In this document: positions 17,326 through 29,559 of the stretch, one piece after another
Numbering within the stretch: the first letter of the stretch is position 1
Layout of the letters: each line of letters starts with the position of its first letter
Source of the DNA: Symbiodinium natans
Taxonomy: Eukaryota > Sar > Dinophyceae > Suessiales > Symbiodiniaceae
Direction: 5' to 3'
Assembly (NCBI GenBank): GCA_905221605.1
Contig: CAJNDS010002463.1
Span: 183,501 to 247,500 of the forward strand
DNA length: 64,000 nucleotides
Notes under the pieces: generated by a model
Databases searched by the model: none
Seen by the model: only the letters and a program-made list of their open reading frames with translations
Told to the model about the DNA's origin: nothing
Position numbers and translations under genes: made by a program

Positions 17326-19439
17326 ATGGCGCCGGTCGCGGTGGCGGAGGCCAAGAAGGCGGCCTTGTCCACGGAGCAGGTTGCGGACGTCATGGCCCGC
17401 GCCGGCATCCAGGAGAAAGACTGCGAGGGCCACGGCGGCTTGCTCATGGTCGTCGCGGCGGCGGTCTTCTCTTCCCTCGCCGGCCTTCTGATGGGCCTGG
17501 ACATCGGCTACATTGCCGGAGCCGCCGGGATGCGTTCAAGTTCGTATTCTAGAGAACTTTCAGCAATGAGCTTTGCTGGCGAGGTGCTCGTATGTACTCG
17601 TATGAGATCTGCTTGCGCGACTGTTGAACAGAGCTCATTCCAGGGTAGCAAGATTCATCAAGATTCCTTCCTTGGGGTGGTTTTCGTCTGTCCGTTGAAA
17701 ATCTCAGGTGAAGTCGATGGCATCGTTCTCCAAGGATGTGCTGGGTGGCCAACCTCTTACGGATGTCCAGGACAGCGTGGTGACCATGGTTTTCGGTATC
17801 GGGGCCGCCGTCGCCGCTTTCCCCCCCGTCATGGACGCCTCCGTGACTTGCTTAGGCCGCAAGGGTGCGGTGATTGCAGGCGGAGCGATCTTCTGCCTCG
17901 GCTCCGCCATGCAGGCGGTTGCGTGCAACCTGGCCCTCATGGTGGCTGGCCGCGTCATCGCGGGCTTCTCGGTTGGCCTGCTGTCCGGCAACGCCCCGGT
18001 CTACACCAGCGAGATCGCTCCTCCCCACTTGCGGGGCGCCCTCGTGACCGGCTTCCAGTTTGCCATCACGGTGGGCATCATGCTCTCTGGCAGAGTTTTA
18101 GGATCTTTTGGGCTTCTCTTCCCTTCGAGAGTATTCCGAGGCTTTGTGTTCAGAATTTTGTTCTGGAGTCTCCGCTTGACACCACGGGCACACAAGGCTT
18201 GCTTTCCTCCTGGCGCTGGTCCTTGAGGACGTGGAGGAGCCTTTCGGCGGCTGGCGCTGGGTCATCGCGTCTCAGATCGTCCCGGGTGCCTTGCTGGTTG
18301 TTGGCGGCGCGTTCATGCCGGGCTCTCCTCGGTACTTGGTCGCCCAGGGCAAGAACCAGGAGGCCCTGCAGACCCTGCGCGCCCTGCGCAAGGAGGACGT
18401 GCGCGAGGAGCTGGCGCAGATCGTCCAGGAGCATGAGGCGGAGTCCGCTGCTGGACAGGCGACTTGGGGGGAGTTCCTGTCAGGGGACAGCCGCAAGCTC
18501 CTGTGCATTGGGCTGAGCATCCAGCTGCTTCAGCAGCTTTGCGGCATGAACGCTTTCATGTATGATGGGCCGATGATCTTTGAGAGGCTCTTCAAAAGCG
18601 AGCACGCGGGCAGGCTCTTCACGGTGGTGTCCGGCGTGGTCAACATCTTTGCCACCGTTCCGGGGCTCTTCTTGGTCGACCGCTGTGGCCGCACAGCTCT
18701 CATGAAGTGGTCTGCCATCGGCATGATGCTCTGCTCGGCCGTGCTGGCCACCCTGGGCGATGTCTGCTTCGTGGAGGAGGAGGACGCCTGTGGCGACTGG
18801 GCAAAGTGGGTGGCCACGCTGACGATCTGCGGCTTCATCGTGAACTTCGCTTATGGCTGGGGAGGAATGGCCTGGGTCTACTGCGCTGAGATGTTCCCCA
18901 TGAGGCACCGCACCAAGGGCGTCGGGGCAACCACCGATGCAAACTGGATCGGCAACGCGCCGGCCTCAGTCCAGCTTATAGAGTGAAGCTGCCATGAAGA
19001 CATCCGTGAAGTCTAGCTTTAAAAGAAGGGTTCCCCATTTTTAGCAGAGTCCCGCGCGTGCGCTAAGATCGTGATCGCCTTCCTGCCCCCGATCCTGTTC
19101 TCGAATTGGGGCTTCAACACCTTCTGGGCCTCTTGGATTTGGAAGTCTTTTCTGCAAGGCAGGATGGTGTTTCAACATCGAAGTGCAGCTAAGGTCTTCG
19201 TGGGCACGAACATGCTCTGCTTGCTGTGCGCCGTGTCCCTTCCAGAGACCAAGGACAAGAGCCTGGAAGAGATCACCCAGATGCTCGGCCATTGGTATTT
19301 TGGAATCCAGTTTTTGTGTGCTAAGCATCTGCGCGAAGATGAATGTGGGTGGTTGCTTCTGCTGTAACTCGGGAGAACTGCCAGGATGTTCCACGACTGG
19401 CTGCACCCGACTGAAGAGCCTGAGAATGTGACGGTGTGA
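17326..19439 (+). CDS. MFS sugar transporter, copy 1 (six exons, 524 aa)
   Basis: Exons: 17326-17523, 17708-18090, 18197-18962, 19050-19127, 19194-19288 and 19385-19439; together 525 codons in phase. Family motifs in order: GLDIGYIAGA (TM1), CLGRKGAVIAGG (loop 2-3), VAGRVIAGFSVGLLSGNAP, VYTSEIAPPHLRG, PGSPRYLVAQGK, QQLCGMNAFMYDGP, VDRCGRTALM, WVYCAEMFPMRHRTKG, SNWGFNTFW and PETKDKSLEEI. These mark a 12-helix sugar/H+ symporter or facilitator of a cell or organelle membrane. Introns are 66-185 nt, without telomere-like repeats. Introns 1, 3 and 4 have GC donors. Introns 2 and 5 read GG|C...AG|G, one base off a GC-AG intron. ATG 17326 has a good context (CCCCATGG); an in-frame ATG lies at 17251. 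If intron 5 is not spliced, the protein ends at 19367. Confidence 0.88.
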
Positions 19440-20314
19440 GGTAGCGCTGCGCTGCGATGCGGGAGTTTCCGGACAGAAGGGTGCAACGAGACGGTGTACT
19501 CCTAGGGTGGGAAATTCGGAACGAGAGACTTACAGTATAAGGTCTTGGAAACTCTCGTATAAGTGCGGCGGCCGGTAGGACTGTCATCCCGATCCGCTTG
19601 AGCAGCAACAGGCGGGCTGCCTGCTACGTCAGGCCCCTGGCACAAATGGAGAGGGATCCTCACGTCCTGCTGGGCAATGTACAGGACATCTCGATGCCCT
19701 GCAGCCTTGCTTGCAGCAGGCATACTGTATAGGATGCTTTTATCAACTTAGCAACCAGACTGAGTGTATCTGAGTGTTTCAACGGAGCTCGACAAGTCCG
19801 TTTATTGCATGATGTGCCCGCAGGGGGCGGCCATCGCACAAGTTGGGCAAAGGTCCAACGTCCTCTCGACCAGCCCCAAGGGGGAGCTGAAGAGTTTGAA
19901 GAGCAGCTATGCAAGCTTGCAAAGGGCCCTTGAGCTGCACATGCTGCCCTGGAGCGCCCAAAGCCCATCCGATTGGCATTCCTGTTTACATGTTCAAGTA
20001 CATCTTATGTTCTAGTGCTGCGAAAGGGTAGCACATGAAGCAGCTCCTTTTTGCCTTACCCCTTTCCTCGGCAGTCAACTCTCGCGGGCTCCAGCCGAAG
20101 TTAAACCCCGAACCCACAACCCCAAAGCTTGATGTTCAATGCAAGCTCACAAGGGGCACAAAGTCCGTAAGGGTGGCAAGCAGTGCCGCTTCAGGGTGGC
20201 ATGCCACTTCCCAATGGCATTTGAACTCTTGCCGGGTGCATGCTTGAGAATCCTGCCAGCATCTTTGGCTCCCAAAGACTCCCTCACTGCCTCCCATCCT
20301 CGAACTCTGTCCCC

Positions 20315-22428
20315 ATGGCGCCGGTCGCGGTGGCGGAGGCCAAGAAGGCGGCCTTGTCCACGGAGCAGGTTGCGGACGTCATGGCCCGCGCCGGCATCCA
20401 GGAGAAAGACTGCGAGGGCCACGGCGGCTTGCTCATGGTCGTGGCGGCGGCCGTCTTCTCTTCCCTCGCCGGCCTTCTGATGGGCCTGGACATCGGCTAC
20501 ATTGCCGGAGCCGCCGGGATGCGTTCAAGTTCGTATTCTAGAGAACTTTCAGCAATGAGCCTTGCTGGCGAGGTGCTCGTATGTACTCGTATGAGATCTG
20601 CTTGCACGACTGTTGAACAGAGCTCGTCTCAGGGTAGCAAGATTCATCAAGATTCCTTCCTTGGGGTGGTTTTCGTCTTTCCTTTGCAAATCCCAGGTGA
20701 AGTCGATGGCATCGTTCTCCAAGGACGTGCTGGGTGGCCAGCCTCTTACGGATGTCCAGGACAGCGTGGTGACCATGGTTTTCGGTATCGGGGCCGCCGT
20801 CGCCGCTTTCCCCCCCGTCATGGACGCCTCCGTGACTTGCTTAGGCCGCAAGGGTGCGGTGATTGCAGGCGGAGCGATCTTCTGCCTTGGCTCCGCCATG
20901 CAGGCGGTTGCGTGCAACCTGGCCCTCATGGTGGCCGGCCGCATCATCGCGGGCTTCTCGGTTGGCCTGCTGTCCGGCAACGCCCCGGTCTACACCAGCG
21001 AGATCGCTCCTCCCCACTTGCGGGGCGCCCTCGTGACCGGCTTCCAGTTTGCCATCACGGTGGGCATCATGCTCTCTGGCAGAGTTTTAGGATCTTTTGG
21101 GCTTCTCTTCCCTTCGAGAGTATTCCGAGGCTTTGTGTTCAGAATTTTGTTCTGGAGTCTCCGCTTGACACCACGGGCACACAAGGCTTGCTTTCCTCCT
21201 GGCGCTGGTCCTTGAGGACGTGGAGGAGCCTTTCGGCGGCTGGCGCTGGGTCATCGCGTCTCAGATCGTCCCGGGTGCCTTGCTGGTTGTTGGCGGCGCG
21301 TTCATGCCGGGCTCTCCTCGGTACTTGGTCGCCCAGGGCAAGAACCAGGAGGCCCTGCAGACCCTGCGCGCCCTGCGCAAGGAGGACGTGCGCGAGGAGC
21401 TGGCGCAGATCGTCCAGGAGCATGAGGCGGAGTCCGCTGCTGGACAGGCGACTTGGGGGGAGTTCCTGTCAGGGGACAGCCGCAAGCTCCTGTGCATTGG
21501 GCTGAGCATCCAGCTGCTTCAGCAGCTTTGCGGCATGAACGCTTTCATGTATGATGGGCCGATGATCTTTGAGAGGCTCTTCAAAAGCGAGCACGCGGGC
21601 AGGCTCTTCACGGTGGTTTCAGGCGTGGTCAACATCTTTGCCACCGTTCCGGGGCTCTTCTTGGTCGACCGCTGTGGCCGCACAGCTCTCATGAAGTGGT
21701 CTGCCATCGGCATGATGCTCTGCTCGGCCGTGCTGGCCACCCTGGGCGATGTCTGCTTCGTGGAGGAGGAGGACGCCTGTGGCGACTGGGCAAAGTGGGT
21801 GGCCACGCTGACGATCTGCGGCTTCATCGTGAACTTCGCTTATGGCTGGGGAGGAATGGCCTGGGTCTACTGCGCTGAGATGTTCCCCATGAGGCACCGC
21901 ACCAAGGGCGTCGGGGCAACCACCGATGCAAACTGGATCGGCAACGCGCCGGCCTCAGTCCAGCTTATAGAGTGAAGCTGCCATGAAGACATCCGTGAAG
22001 TCTAGCTTTAAAAGAAGGGTTCCCCATTTTTAGCAGAGTCCCGCGCGTGCGCTAAGATCGTGATCGCCTTCCTGCCCCCGATCCTGTTCTCGAATTGGGG
22101 ATTCAACACCTTCTGGGCCTCTTGGATTTGGAAGTCTTTTCTGCAAGGCAGGATGGTGTTTCAACATCGAAGTGCAGCTAAGGTCTTCGTGGGCACGAAC
22201 ATGCTCTGCTTGCTGTGCGCCGTGTCCCTTCCAGAGACCAAGGACAAGAGCCTGGAAGAGATCACCCAGATGCTCGGCCATTGGTATTTTGGAATCCAGT
22301 TTTTGTGTGCTAAGCATCTGCGCGAAGATGAATGTGGGTGGTTGCTTCTGCTGTAACTCGGGAGAACTGCCAGGATGTTCCACGACTGGCTGCACCCGAC
22401 TGAAGAGCCTGAGAATGTGACGGTGTGA
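20315..22428 (+). CDS. MFS sugar transporter, copy 2 (six exons, 524 aa)
   Basis: Exons: 20315-20512, 20697-21079, 21186-21951, 22039-22116, 22183-22277 and 22374-22428. The structure and all motifs are as in copy 1. Differences are a scatter of mostly synonymous changes. The conserved GRVIAGF of copies 1 and 3 is GRIIAGF here. Some sites agree with copy 3 against copy 1 (exon 1), others are unique, such as GTTTCAGGC for GTGTCCGGC in exon 3. No stop or frameshift is seen, so all three copies appear functional. Confidence 0.88.
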
Positions 22429-23271
22429 GGTAGCGCTGCGCTGCGATGCGGGAGTTTCCGGACAGAAGGGTGCAACGAGACGGTGTACTCCTAGGGTGGG
22501 AAATTCGGAACGAGAGGCTTACAGTATAAGGTCTTGGAAACTCTCGTATAAGTGCGGCAGCCGGTAGGACTGTCATCCCGATCCGCTTGAGCAGCAACAG
22601 GCGGGCTGCCTGCTACGTCAGGCCCCTGCACAAATGGAGAGGGATCCTCACGTCCTGCTGGGCAATGTACAGAACATCTCGATGCCCTGCAGCCTTGCTT
22701 GCAGCTGGCATACTGTATAGGATGCTTTTATCAACTTAGCAACCAGACTGAGTGTATCTGAGTGTTTCAACGGAGCTCGACAAGTCCGTTTATTGCATGA
22801 TGTGCCCGCAGGGGGCGGCCATCGCACAAGTTGGGCAAAGGCCCAACGTCCTCTCGACCAGCCCCAAGGGGGAGCTGAAGAGTCTGAAGCGCGGCGCTAG
22901 GCAAGCTTGCAAAGGGCTCTGGAGCTGCACATGCTGCGTTTGGAACCTCTGACCTGGAGCGCCCAAAGCCCATCCGATTGGCATTCCTGTTTACATGTTC
23001 AAGTACATCTTATGTTCTAGTGCTGCGAAAGGGTAGCACATGAAGCAGCTCCTTTTTGCCTTACCCCTTTCCTCGGCAGTCAACTCTCGCGGGCTCCAGC
23101 CGAAGTTAAACCCTGAACCCACAATAAGGGTGGCAAGCAGTGCCGCTTCAGGGTGGCATGCCACTTCCCAATGGCATTTGAACTCTTGCCGGGTGCATGC
23201 TTGAGAATCCTGCCAGCATCTTTGGCTCCCAAAGACTCCCTCACTGCCTCCCATCCTCGAACTCTGTCCCC

Positions 23272-25388
23272 ATGGCGCCGGTCGCGGTGGCGGAGGCCAA
23301 GAAGGCGGCCTTGTCCACGGAGCAGGTTGCGGACGTCATGGCCCGCGCCGGCATCCAGGAGAAAGACTGCGAGGGCCACGGCGGCTTGCTCATGGTCGTG
23401 GCGGCGGCCGTCTTCTCTTCCCTCGCCGGCCTTCTGATGGGCCTGGACATCGGCTACATTGCCGGAGCCGCCGGGATGCGTTCAAGTTCGTATTCTAGCG
23501 AACTTTCAGCAATGAGCCTTGCTGGCGAGGTGCTCGTATGTACTCGTATGAGATCTGCTTGCACGACTGTTGAACAGAGCTCGTCTCAGGGTAGCAAGAT
23601 TCATCAAGATTCCTTCCTTGGGGTGGTTTTCGTCTTTCCTTTGCAAATCCCAGGTGAAGTCGATGGCATCGTTCTCCAAGGACGTGCTGGGTGGCCAGCC
23701 TCTTACGGATGTCCAGGACAGCGTGGTGACCATGGTTTTCGGCATCGGGGCCGCCGTCGCCGCTTTCCCGCCCGTCATGGACGCCTCCGTGACTTGCTTG
23801 GGCCGCAAGGGTGCGGTGATTGCAGGCGGAGCGATCTTCTGCCTTGGCTCCGCCATGCAGGCGGTTGCGTGCAACCTGGCCCTCATGGTGGCCGGCCGCG
23901 TCATCGCGGGCTTCTCGGTTGGCCTGCTGTCCGGCAACGCCCCGGTCTACACCAGCGAGATCGCTCCTCCCCACTTGCGGGGCGCCCTCGTGACCGGCTT
24001 CCAGTTTGCCATCACGGTGGGCATCATGCTCTCTGGCAGAGTTTTAGGATCTTTTGGGCTTCTCTTCCCTTCGAGAGTATTCCGAGGCTTTGTGTTCAGA
24101 ATTTTGTTCTGGAGTCTCCGCTTGACACCACGGGCACACAAGGCTTGCTTTCCTCCTGGCGCTGGTCCTTGAGGACGTGGAGGAGCCTTTCGGCGGCTGG
24201 CGCTGGGTCATCGCGTCTCAGATCGTCCCGGGTGCCTTGCTGGTTGTTGGCGGCGCGTTCATGCCGGGCTCTCCTCGGTACTTGGTCGCCCAGGGCAAGA
24301 ACCAGGAGGCCCTGCAGACCCTGCGCGCCCTGCGCAAGGAGGACGTGCGCGAGGAGCTGGCGCAGATCGTCCAGGAGCATGAGGCGGAGTCCGCTGCTGG
24401 ACAGGCGACTTGGGGGGAGTTCCTGTCAGGGGACAGCCGCAAGCTCCTGTGCATTGGGCTGAGCATCCAGCTGCTTCAGCAGCTTTGCGGCATGAACGCT
24501 TTCATGTATGATGGGCCGATGATCTTTGAGAGGCTCTTCAAAAGCGAGCACGCGGGCAGGCTCTTCACGGTGGTGTCCGGCGTGGTCAACATCTTTGCCA
24601 CCGTTCCGGGGCTCTTCTTGGTCGACCGCTGTGGCCGCACAGCTCTCATGAAGTGGTCTGCCATCGGCATGATGCTCTGCTCGGCCGTGCTGGCCACCCT
24701 GGGCGATGTCTGCTTCGTGGAGGAGGAGGACGCCTGTGGCGACTGGGCAAAGTGGGTGGCCACGCTGACGATCTGCGGCTTCATCGTGAACTTCGCTTAT
24801 GGCTGGGGAGGAATGGCCTGGGTCTACTGCGCTGAGATGTTCCCCATGAGGCACCGCACCAAGGGCGTCGGGGCGACCACCGATGCAAACTGGATCGGCA
24901 ACGCGCCGGCCTCAGTCCAGCTTATAGCTGAGTGAAGCTGCCATGAAGACATCCGGGAAGTCTAGCTTTAGAAGAAGGGTTCCCCATTTTTAGCAGAGTC
25001 CCGCGCGTGCGCTAAGATCGTGATCGCCTTCCTGCCCCCGATCCTGTTCTCGAATTGGGGCTTCAACACCTTCTGGGCCTCTTGGATTTGGAAGTCTTTT
25101 CTGCAAGGCAGGATGGTGTTTCAACATCGAAGTGCAGCTAAGGTCTTCGTGGGCACGAACATGCTCTGCTTGCTGTGCGCCGTGTCCCTTCCAGAGACCA
25201 AGGACAAGAGCCTGGAAGAGATCACCCAGATGCTCGGCCATTGGTATTTTGGAATCCAGTTTTTGTGTGCTAAGCATCTGCGCGAAGATGAATGTGGGTG
25301 GTTGCTTCTGCTGTAACTCGGGAGAACTGCCAGGATGTTCCACGACTGGCTGCACCCGACTGAAGAGCCTGAGAATGTGACGGTGTGA
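23272..25388 (+). CDS. MFS sugar transporter, copy 3 (six exons, 524 aa)
   Basis: Exons: 23272-23469, 23654-24036, 24143-24908, 24999-25076, 25143-25237 and 25334-25388. The coding potential matches copies 1 and 2. Exon 1 follows copy 2, while exon 3 matches copy 1 where copy 2 differs, a mosaic pattern. Intron 3 is three bases longer (extra GCT after CTTATA). The upstream 42 bp of the repeat unit, present in copies 1 and 2, is missing, so its promoter or trans-splice region could differ. Confidence 0.88.
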
Positions 25389-26032
25389 GGTAGCGATGCG
25401 CTGCGCTGCGATGCGGGAGTTTCCGGACAGAAGGGTGCAACGAGACGGTGTACTCCTAGGGTGGGAAATCCGGAACGAAAGGCTTACAAGGTCTTGGAAA
25501 CTCTCGTATAAGTGCGGCGGCCGGTAGGACTGTCATCCCGATCCGCTTGAGCAGCAACAGGCGGGCTGCCTGCTACGTCAGGCCCCGGCACAAATGGAGA
25601 GGGATCCTCACGTCCTGCTGGGCAATGTACAGAACATCTCGATGCCCAACAGCCTTGCCTGCAGCCTTGCCTGCAGCAGGCATACTATGGCATACTGTAT
25701 AGGATGCTTTTATCAACTTAGCAACCAGACTGAGTGTATCTGAGTGTTTCAACGGAGCTCGACAAGTCCGTTTATTGCATGATGTGCCCGCAGGGGGCGG
25801 CCATCGCACAAGTTGGGCAAAGGCCCAACGTCCCTCTCTCGACCAGCCCCAAGGGGGAGCTGAAGAGTCTGAAGAGCGGAGCTAGCAAGCTTGCAAAGGG
25901 CTCTGGAGCTGCTTTTTGGAACTGCCGAATTCAACAGAGTCCTTCTGCGACCTATAACCCTAAACCCTAAACCTAGCCAGTCCTATAGACCCTAAGCCCT
26001 AGCAACGCACCGGCCTAGGCTGCCCTAGGAAG

Positions 26033-26086
26033 ATCACCTATGACGAGGACGGGAACGGCCCGGTGCAGGCCGGAGCGGAGCTTTAG
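26033..26086 (+). other. Candidate terminal exon (ITYDEDGNGPVQAGAEL, stop)
   Basis: After an AAG acceptor, 17 codons with GC-rich third positions end in TAG. It reads like the acidic C-terminus of a protein. The gene it ends is not identified: upstream lies the transporter array, so either this is an orphan exon or the array sits inside a very long intron. Confidence 0.4.
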
Positions 26087-26409
26087 CAAGAGCATTGGGC
26101 GTGTTCAAGGGCATTGGCAGCTGTTTTTGAGGGGCTTAGGGTTTAAGGGTTTAGGGGCTGTTTTACAGTACTGCATCCGGCATCGTTTCTGCATCCATTT
26201 CACAGATGCCCGGAACAGAGTGGTAGTCAAACTTACGTGAAGCCCATTTATAAACTGTGGAAGCTCTTCACGCCCCAGAAGCCTTACTAACACGCGCCCT
26301 ACAGCCTCTAAGGCATAAGAGTCCCATTAACCTTATAAACCCCACTAGCTCCTATGCGTCCCAGAAGCCTTACACGCGCCTAAAGCTCTAAACCCTCTGA
26401 GACCAAGAA

Positions 26410-28070
26410 GCCCGAAACCCTAACCCTAAACCCTAAACCCGAAACCCTAAACCCTAAACCCGAAACCCTAAACCCTAAACCCTAAACCCCAAACATGGGC
26501 CCTTCGAGACCTCGGAGTCCCAACCTGACAGAAAGGTGGAGGGCGCCGATGGAAACCCAGGCCATGGGGCGCTTAGGCTTACACGTAGGGTTGGGGTTGA
26601 GGGTTCAGGGTTTAGGGTGTAGGGTTTAGGGTTTAGGGTTTCGGGTTTAGGGGTACTGTACTTGTAAGTCGTTGAGGGTTGAGGGTTCAGGGTTGAGGGT
26701 TGAGGGTTCAGGGTTTAGGGTTTGGGGTTTCGGGTTTAGGGGTACTGTACTTGTAAGTCGAGTTACAAGTGGGGTCACTCTGGTTCTACCCTTGCTTCGG
26801 GTACTTATAACCCTGCTTGTATCAGTAGCCGTGCTTAACCCCCCGGTCCATCACGCCGAAAGCTTAAACCCTAAGCCCTACACTGCTCCCTCAGCCGACG
26901 TTGCGGTGGGGGGGGGGGGGTTTAGGGTTTAGGGGGTTTAGGGGGTTTAGGGGGTTTAGGGGGTTTAGGGGGGTTTAGGGTTTAGGGTTTAGGGTTTCGG
27001 GTTGAGGGTTTAGGGTTTAGGGCTACACCTGAGCTGGAGGCTGCCTCGGCCAGGGCAGCAAGTTGGGAAAGCGCTGGAGGGCACCTTGGACGGTTCCCTC
27101 ACAGAAGCCCTAAACGGTTTAGGGGTTTGGGGTTTGGGATTTGGGGTTTAGGGTGTAGGGTTTAGGGTTAAGGGCTACCGGTTTTGGGGTTTAGGGGTCC
27201 AGGGGTTCAGGGGGTTAGGGGTTCACGGGTTCAGGGGTTCAGGGGTTTAGGGGTTTAGGGGTTCAGGGGTTTCGGGGTTTAGGGGCTCTGGTTTAGGGTT
27301 CTTTTTGGGCTTAGGGTTTACGGCCCCCAAAACCCTAAACCCTAAAAAACCCTAAAAACACCTAAAGCCCTAAACCCTGAAGCTAGACGCTTTTGAATCC
27401 TTATAGTTACCCAGGACTCTTGCCTCCATAATCTTCGAAGACCACAAACCATGCGGCTTCTGGGTGCTTGGGGTTTAGGGTTTAGGGTTTAGGGATCAGG
27501 GTTTGATAGGTTCGGGTCAAAGGCACGTTCGTAGGGTTTAGGGTTTGGGGCTCAAGGTTGCATGTCTCTTGTTGTTGTTCGTTTGGGGGTGGGTGGGTTG
27601 GGTAGGTTTCAGGGTTCGTGAGGCTGGTGGTCCATGATGCACGTAACCCTCAACCCTAAACCCTAAAACCCTCAGCCCTAATCCCCACACCCTAAACCCT
27701 AAACCCTAAACCCTAAACCCTAAACCCTAAACCCTAAACCCTAGTTCCTAAACCCTAGACCCTTTTTTGTGTGTAGGGTTCGGGGGTTGGCTTGGGGTGT
27801 AGGGTGTAAGGTTCATTCAGGACTTCCGTCTCGGCGAAAGCAACCTTGAGTGCCCTACACCCGTCACCCATACTACTCACCCTAAACCCTAGCCCTAAAC
27901 CCTAAACCCTAAACCCTAAACCCTAAACCCTAAACCCTAAACCCTAAACCCTAAACCCTAAACCCTAAACCCTAAACCCTAAACCCTAAACCCTAAACCC
28001 TAAGCCCTAAGCCCTAAGCCCTAAACCCTAAACCCTAAACCCTAAACCCTAAACCCTAAACCAAACACCC
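26410..28070. repeat. Telomere-like repeat mosaic upstream of the 28-kb gene
   Basis: CCCTAAA arrays lie at about 26410-26492, 27325-27380, 27640-27765 and 27886-28070 (the last nearly perfect). TTTAGGG arrays lie at 26586-26740, 26916-27022, 27115-27320 and 27470-27505. The islands include three exon-like pieces in phase with the next gene: 26495-26542 (MGPSRPRSPNLTERWR, out phase 0), 27034-27054 (LEAASAR) and 27821-27849 (DFRLGESNL). Confidence 0.8.
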
Positions 28071-28083
28071 AGGGAGGTTTCAG

Positions 28084-28726
28084 CTTTTCACTTCTCCTCC
28101 TTGCCCTCTGCGAGCTGTCTGCACGCGCTGAGATCACACCCAGCTTCGTGAAGGGCGCCGACACCATGATCTTCGACTTCAGCAAGAAGGCAGCTGGTTG
28201 TTTAGGGTTTAGGGTTTAGGGTTTAGGGTTTCGGGTTTAGGCCGGTATGAGGTTTATGGCTGAGGGTTCCCAAATTCGCAGGCTTTTGCTTCTTGGGAGG
28301 GATGCTCTGTCGAAGGACTTCCTGCTAGGCCTTAACCTGGTCAAGAGGACCTTCTTGCTCAAGTCATCTTCTTAGGGCTTGGGGTTTAGGCTCTCTGAGC
28401 TTTGGGGACTTTGGGGTTTAGGGTGCTTAGGCCTTACTTTGTGGCCTTTTTCTCTAGCCTTAGGTCCGTTGTGGGCTTAGTGGGAGTCTGAGGGCAATCG
28501 AATCGCAGTCGAGCGTAGTTGTGTTAAGCCCCCTGCCACAGGTGCAGCCCAGCCTGTCGCTTGTTTTTTTCACCAACCTGAAACCCCAAAGCAGCATGAC
28601 CTCGGTCCCTCTGAGCCTGTTTTCAAAGTTTTGAGAGGATAGACGGTCGATTTCCCGTTCCCAGATGTTTCAGGGGCTTGGGAAGCCCCTGAAAACCCTC
28701 AACCCAAGGCCTGCCCCCTCCGCCCC

Positions 28727-28758
<32 letters not shown>

Positions 28759-29559
28759 AAGTTCAAAACCTTCCGTTATGTATGGCTTGTATGACTGTCA
28801 TTGGCCAGTGGTGAGATGAGTATACAAAAACACAGCGCCCTGCCAGGGTGGTCCCAAGAATCTGAAGGGCAAGTGGGACGGTGATGGCATCCTCTTTGAA
28901 GACGGCAACAAGTGGAGCCTTAGGGTTTAGGGTTTTAGGGTCTTAGGGTTTTCGGGTTTTCGGGTTTTGGGGTTTTAGGGTTTAGGGTTTATGTTTTCCG
29001 AGGGGGCTTAGGGTGTGAGGTGAGCTTGTTTTCGGGTTCGGAGGGTCTTTGGGGTTTGGTCTTCGGCCTCAGGGGCTTCGAGTTTTTTTGGGTGTAGGGT
29101 TGAGGGACTCAGAATTCAAGGGTTTTCGGAATGCCAGGGGTTCCTGAGCCCTAAGCCCTAAACTTCCCTGAGCCTGGCCCCCTTAAACCTGGCCCCCAAA
29201 ACCTGCTGCGCCTAAACCTTCAAGCTCTAAAGCCCTAAGCCTCCCCTCCTCCGCTGCCCCCTCCAAACTAAGAAGCTCAACAACACCCAAGCCTTCACCG
29301 CACGCTCAGTTGTGAGTCGAGATCCAAGAATTTTCACGCTCTACGGTCTTAGCTCTAGGTCCATTCCGAAGTTCCGGTCCCCTGCTGGCAGCTCGAAGCC
29401 ACCAAACCCTGAACCCGAAACCCTAAACCCTAAACCCTAAACCCGAAACCCTAAACCCTAAACCCGAAACCCGAAACCCGAAACCCTAAACCCTAAACCC
29501 GAAGCCCGAAACCCCAAACCCTAAACCTTACCCTTCCGAGGAAGCGCACCATCAAGTGA
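28084..29559 (+). CDS. Small protein of a GGPK..KGKWDGDGI..DGNKW type, three visible exons
   Basis: Exons: 28084-28189, 28847-28917 and 29541-29559 (TGA). Exon 1 gives a hydrophobic FSLLLLALCELSARA, probably a signal peptide, then EITPSFVKGADTMIFDFSKK. Exon 2 continues GGPKNLKGKWDGDGILFEDG then NKW, and exon 3 adds RKRTIK and stops. From memory, similar repeats (FSPKGGP...KGxW..GIxFPDGNxW) are common in dinoflagellate proteins of unknown role; I have not checked this. Intron 1 has a GC donor (AAGAAG|GCAGC) followed by TTTAGGG. Intron 2 reads GAG|CC...GAG|G, with TTTAGGG after the donor and CCCTAAA before the acceptor. Exon 1 enters in phase 2, so the start lies upstream; 26495-26542, 27034-27054 and 27821-27849 would fit. 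Confidence 0.55.
28723..28757. repeat. Poly-C followed by A-rich run
   Basis: About twenty C then an A-rich run, inside an intron. Its length should be treated with caution, because homopolymers are error-prone in assemblies. Confidence 0.8.

Larger units (their letters stand above)
17138..25914 (+). repeat. Tandem triplication of a sugar-transporter gene
   Basis: Three head-to-tail units start at 17138, 20127 and about 23126, with offsets of 2989 and 2957 bp. Unit 3 lacks the first 42 bp of the others and has a few small indels. Exons, introns and spacers are nearly identical, so the copies are recent or kept alike by gene conversion. Intergenic parts (19440-20314, 22429-23271, 25389-25914) hold no other gene that I can see. 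Open frames on the - strand here are antisense shadows. Confidence 0.95.

Noticed and set aside
18150-18908. Antisense frames opposite the transporter exons (and their copies at 21139 and 24096)
   Set aside because: They mirror the GC-rich coding strand and are explained by the well-supported MFS exons.
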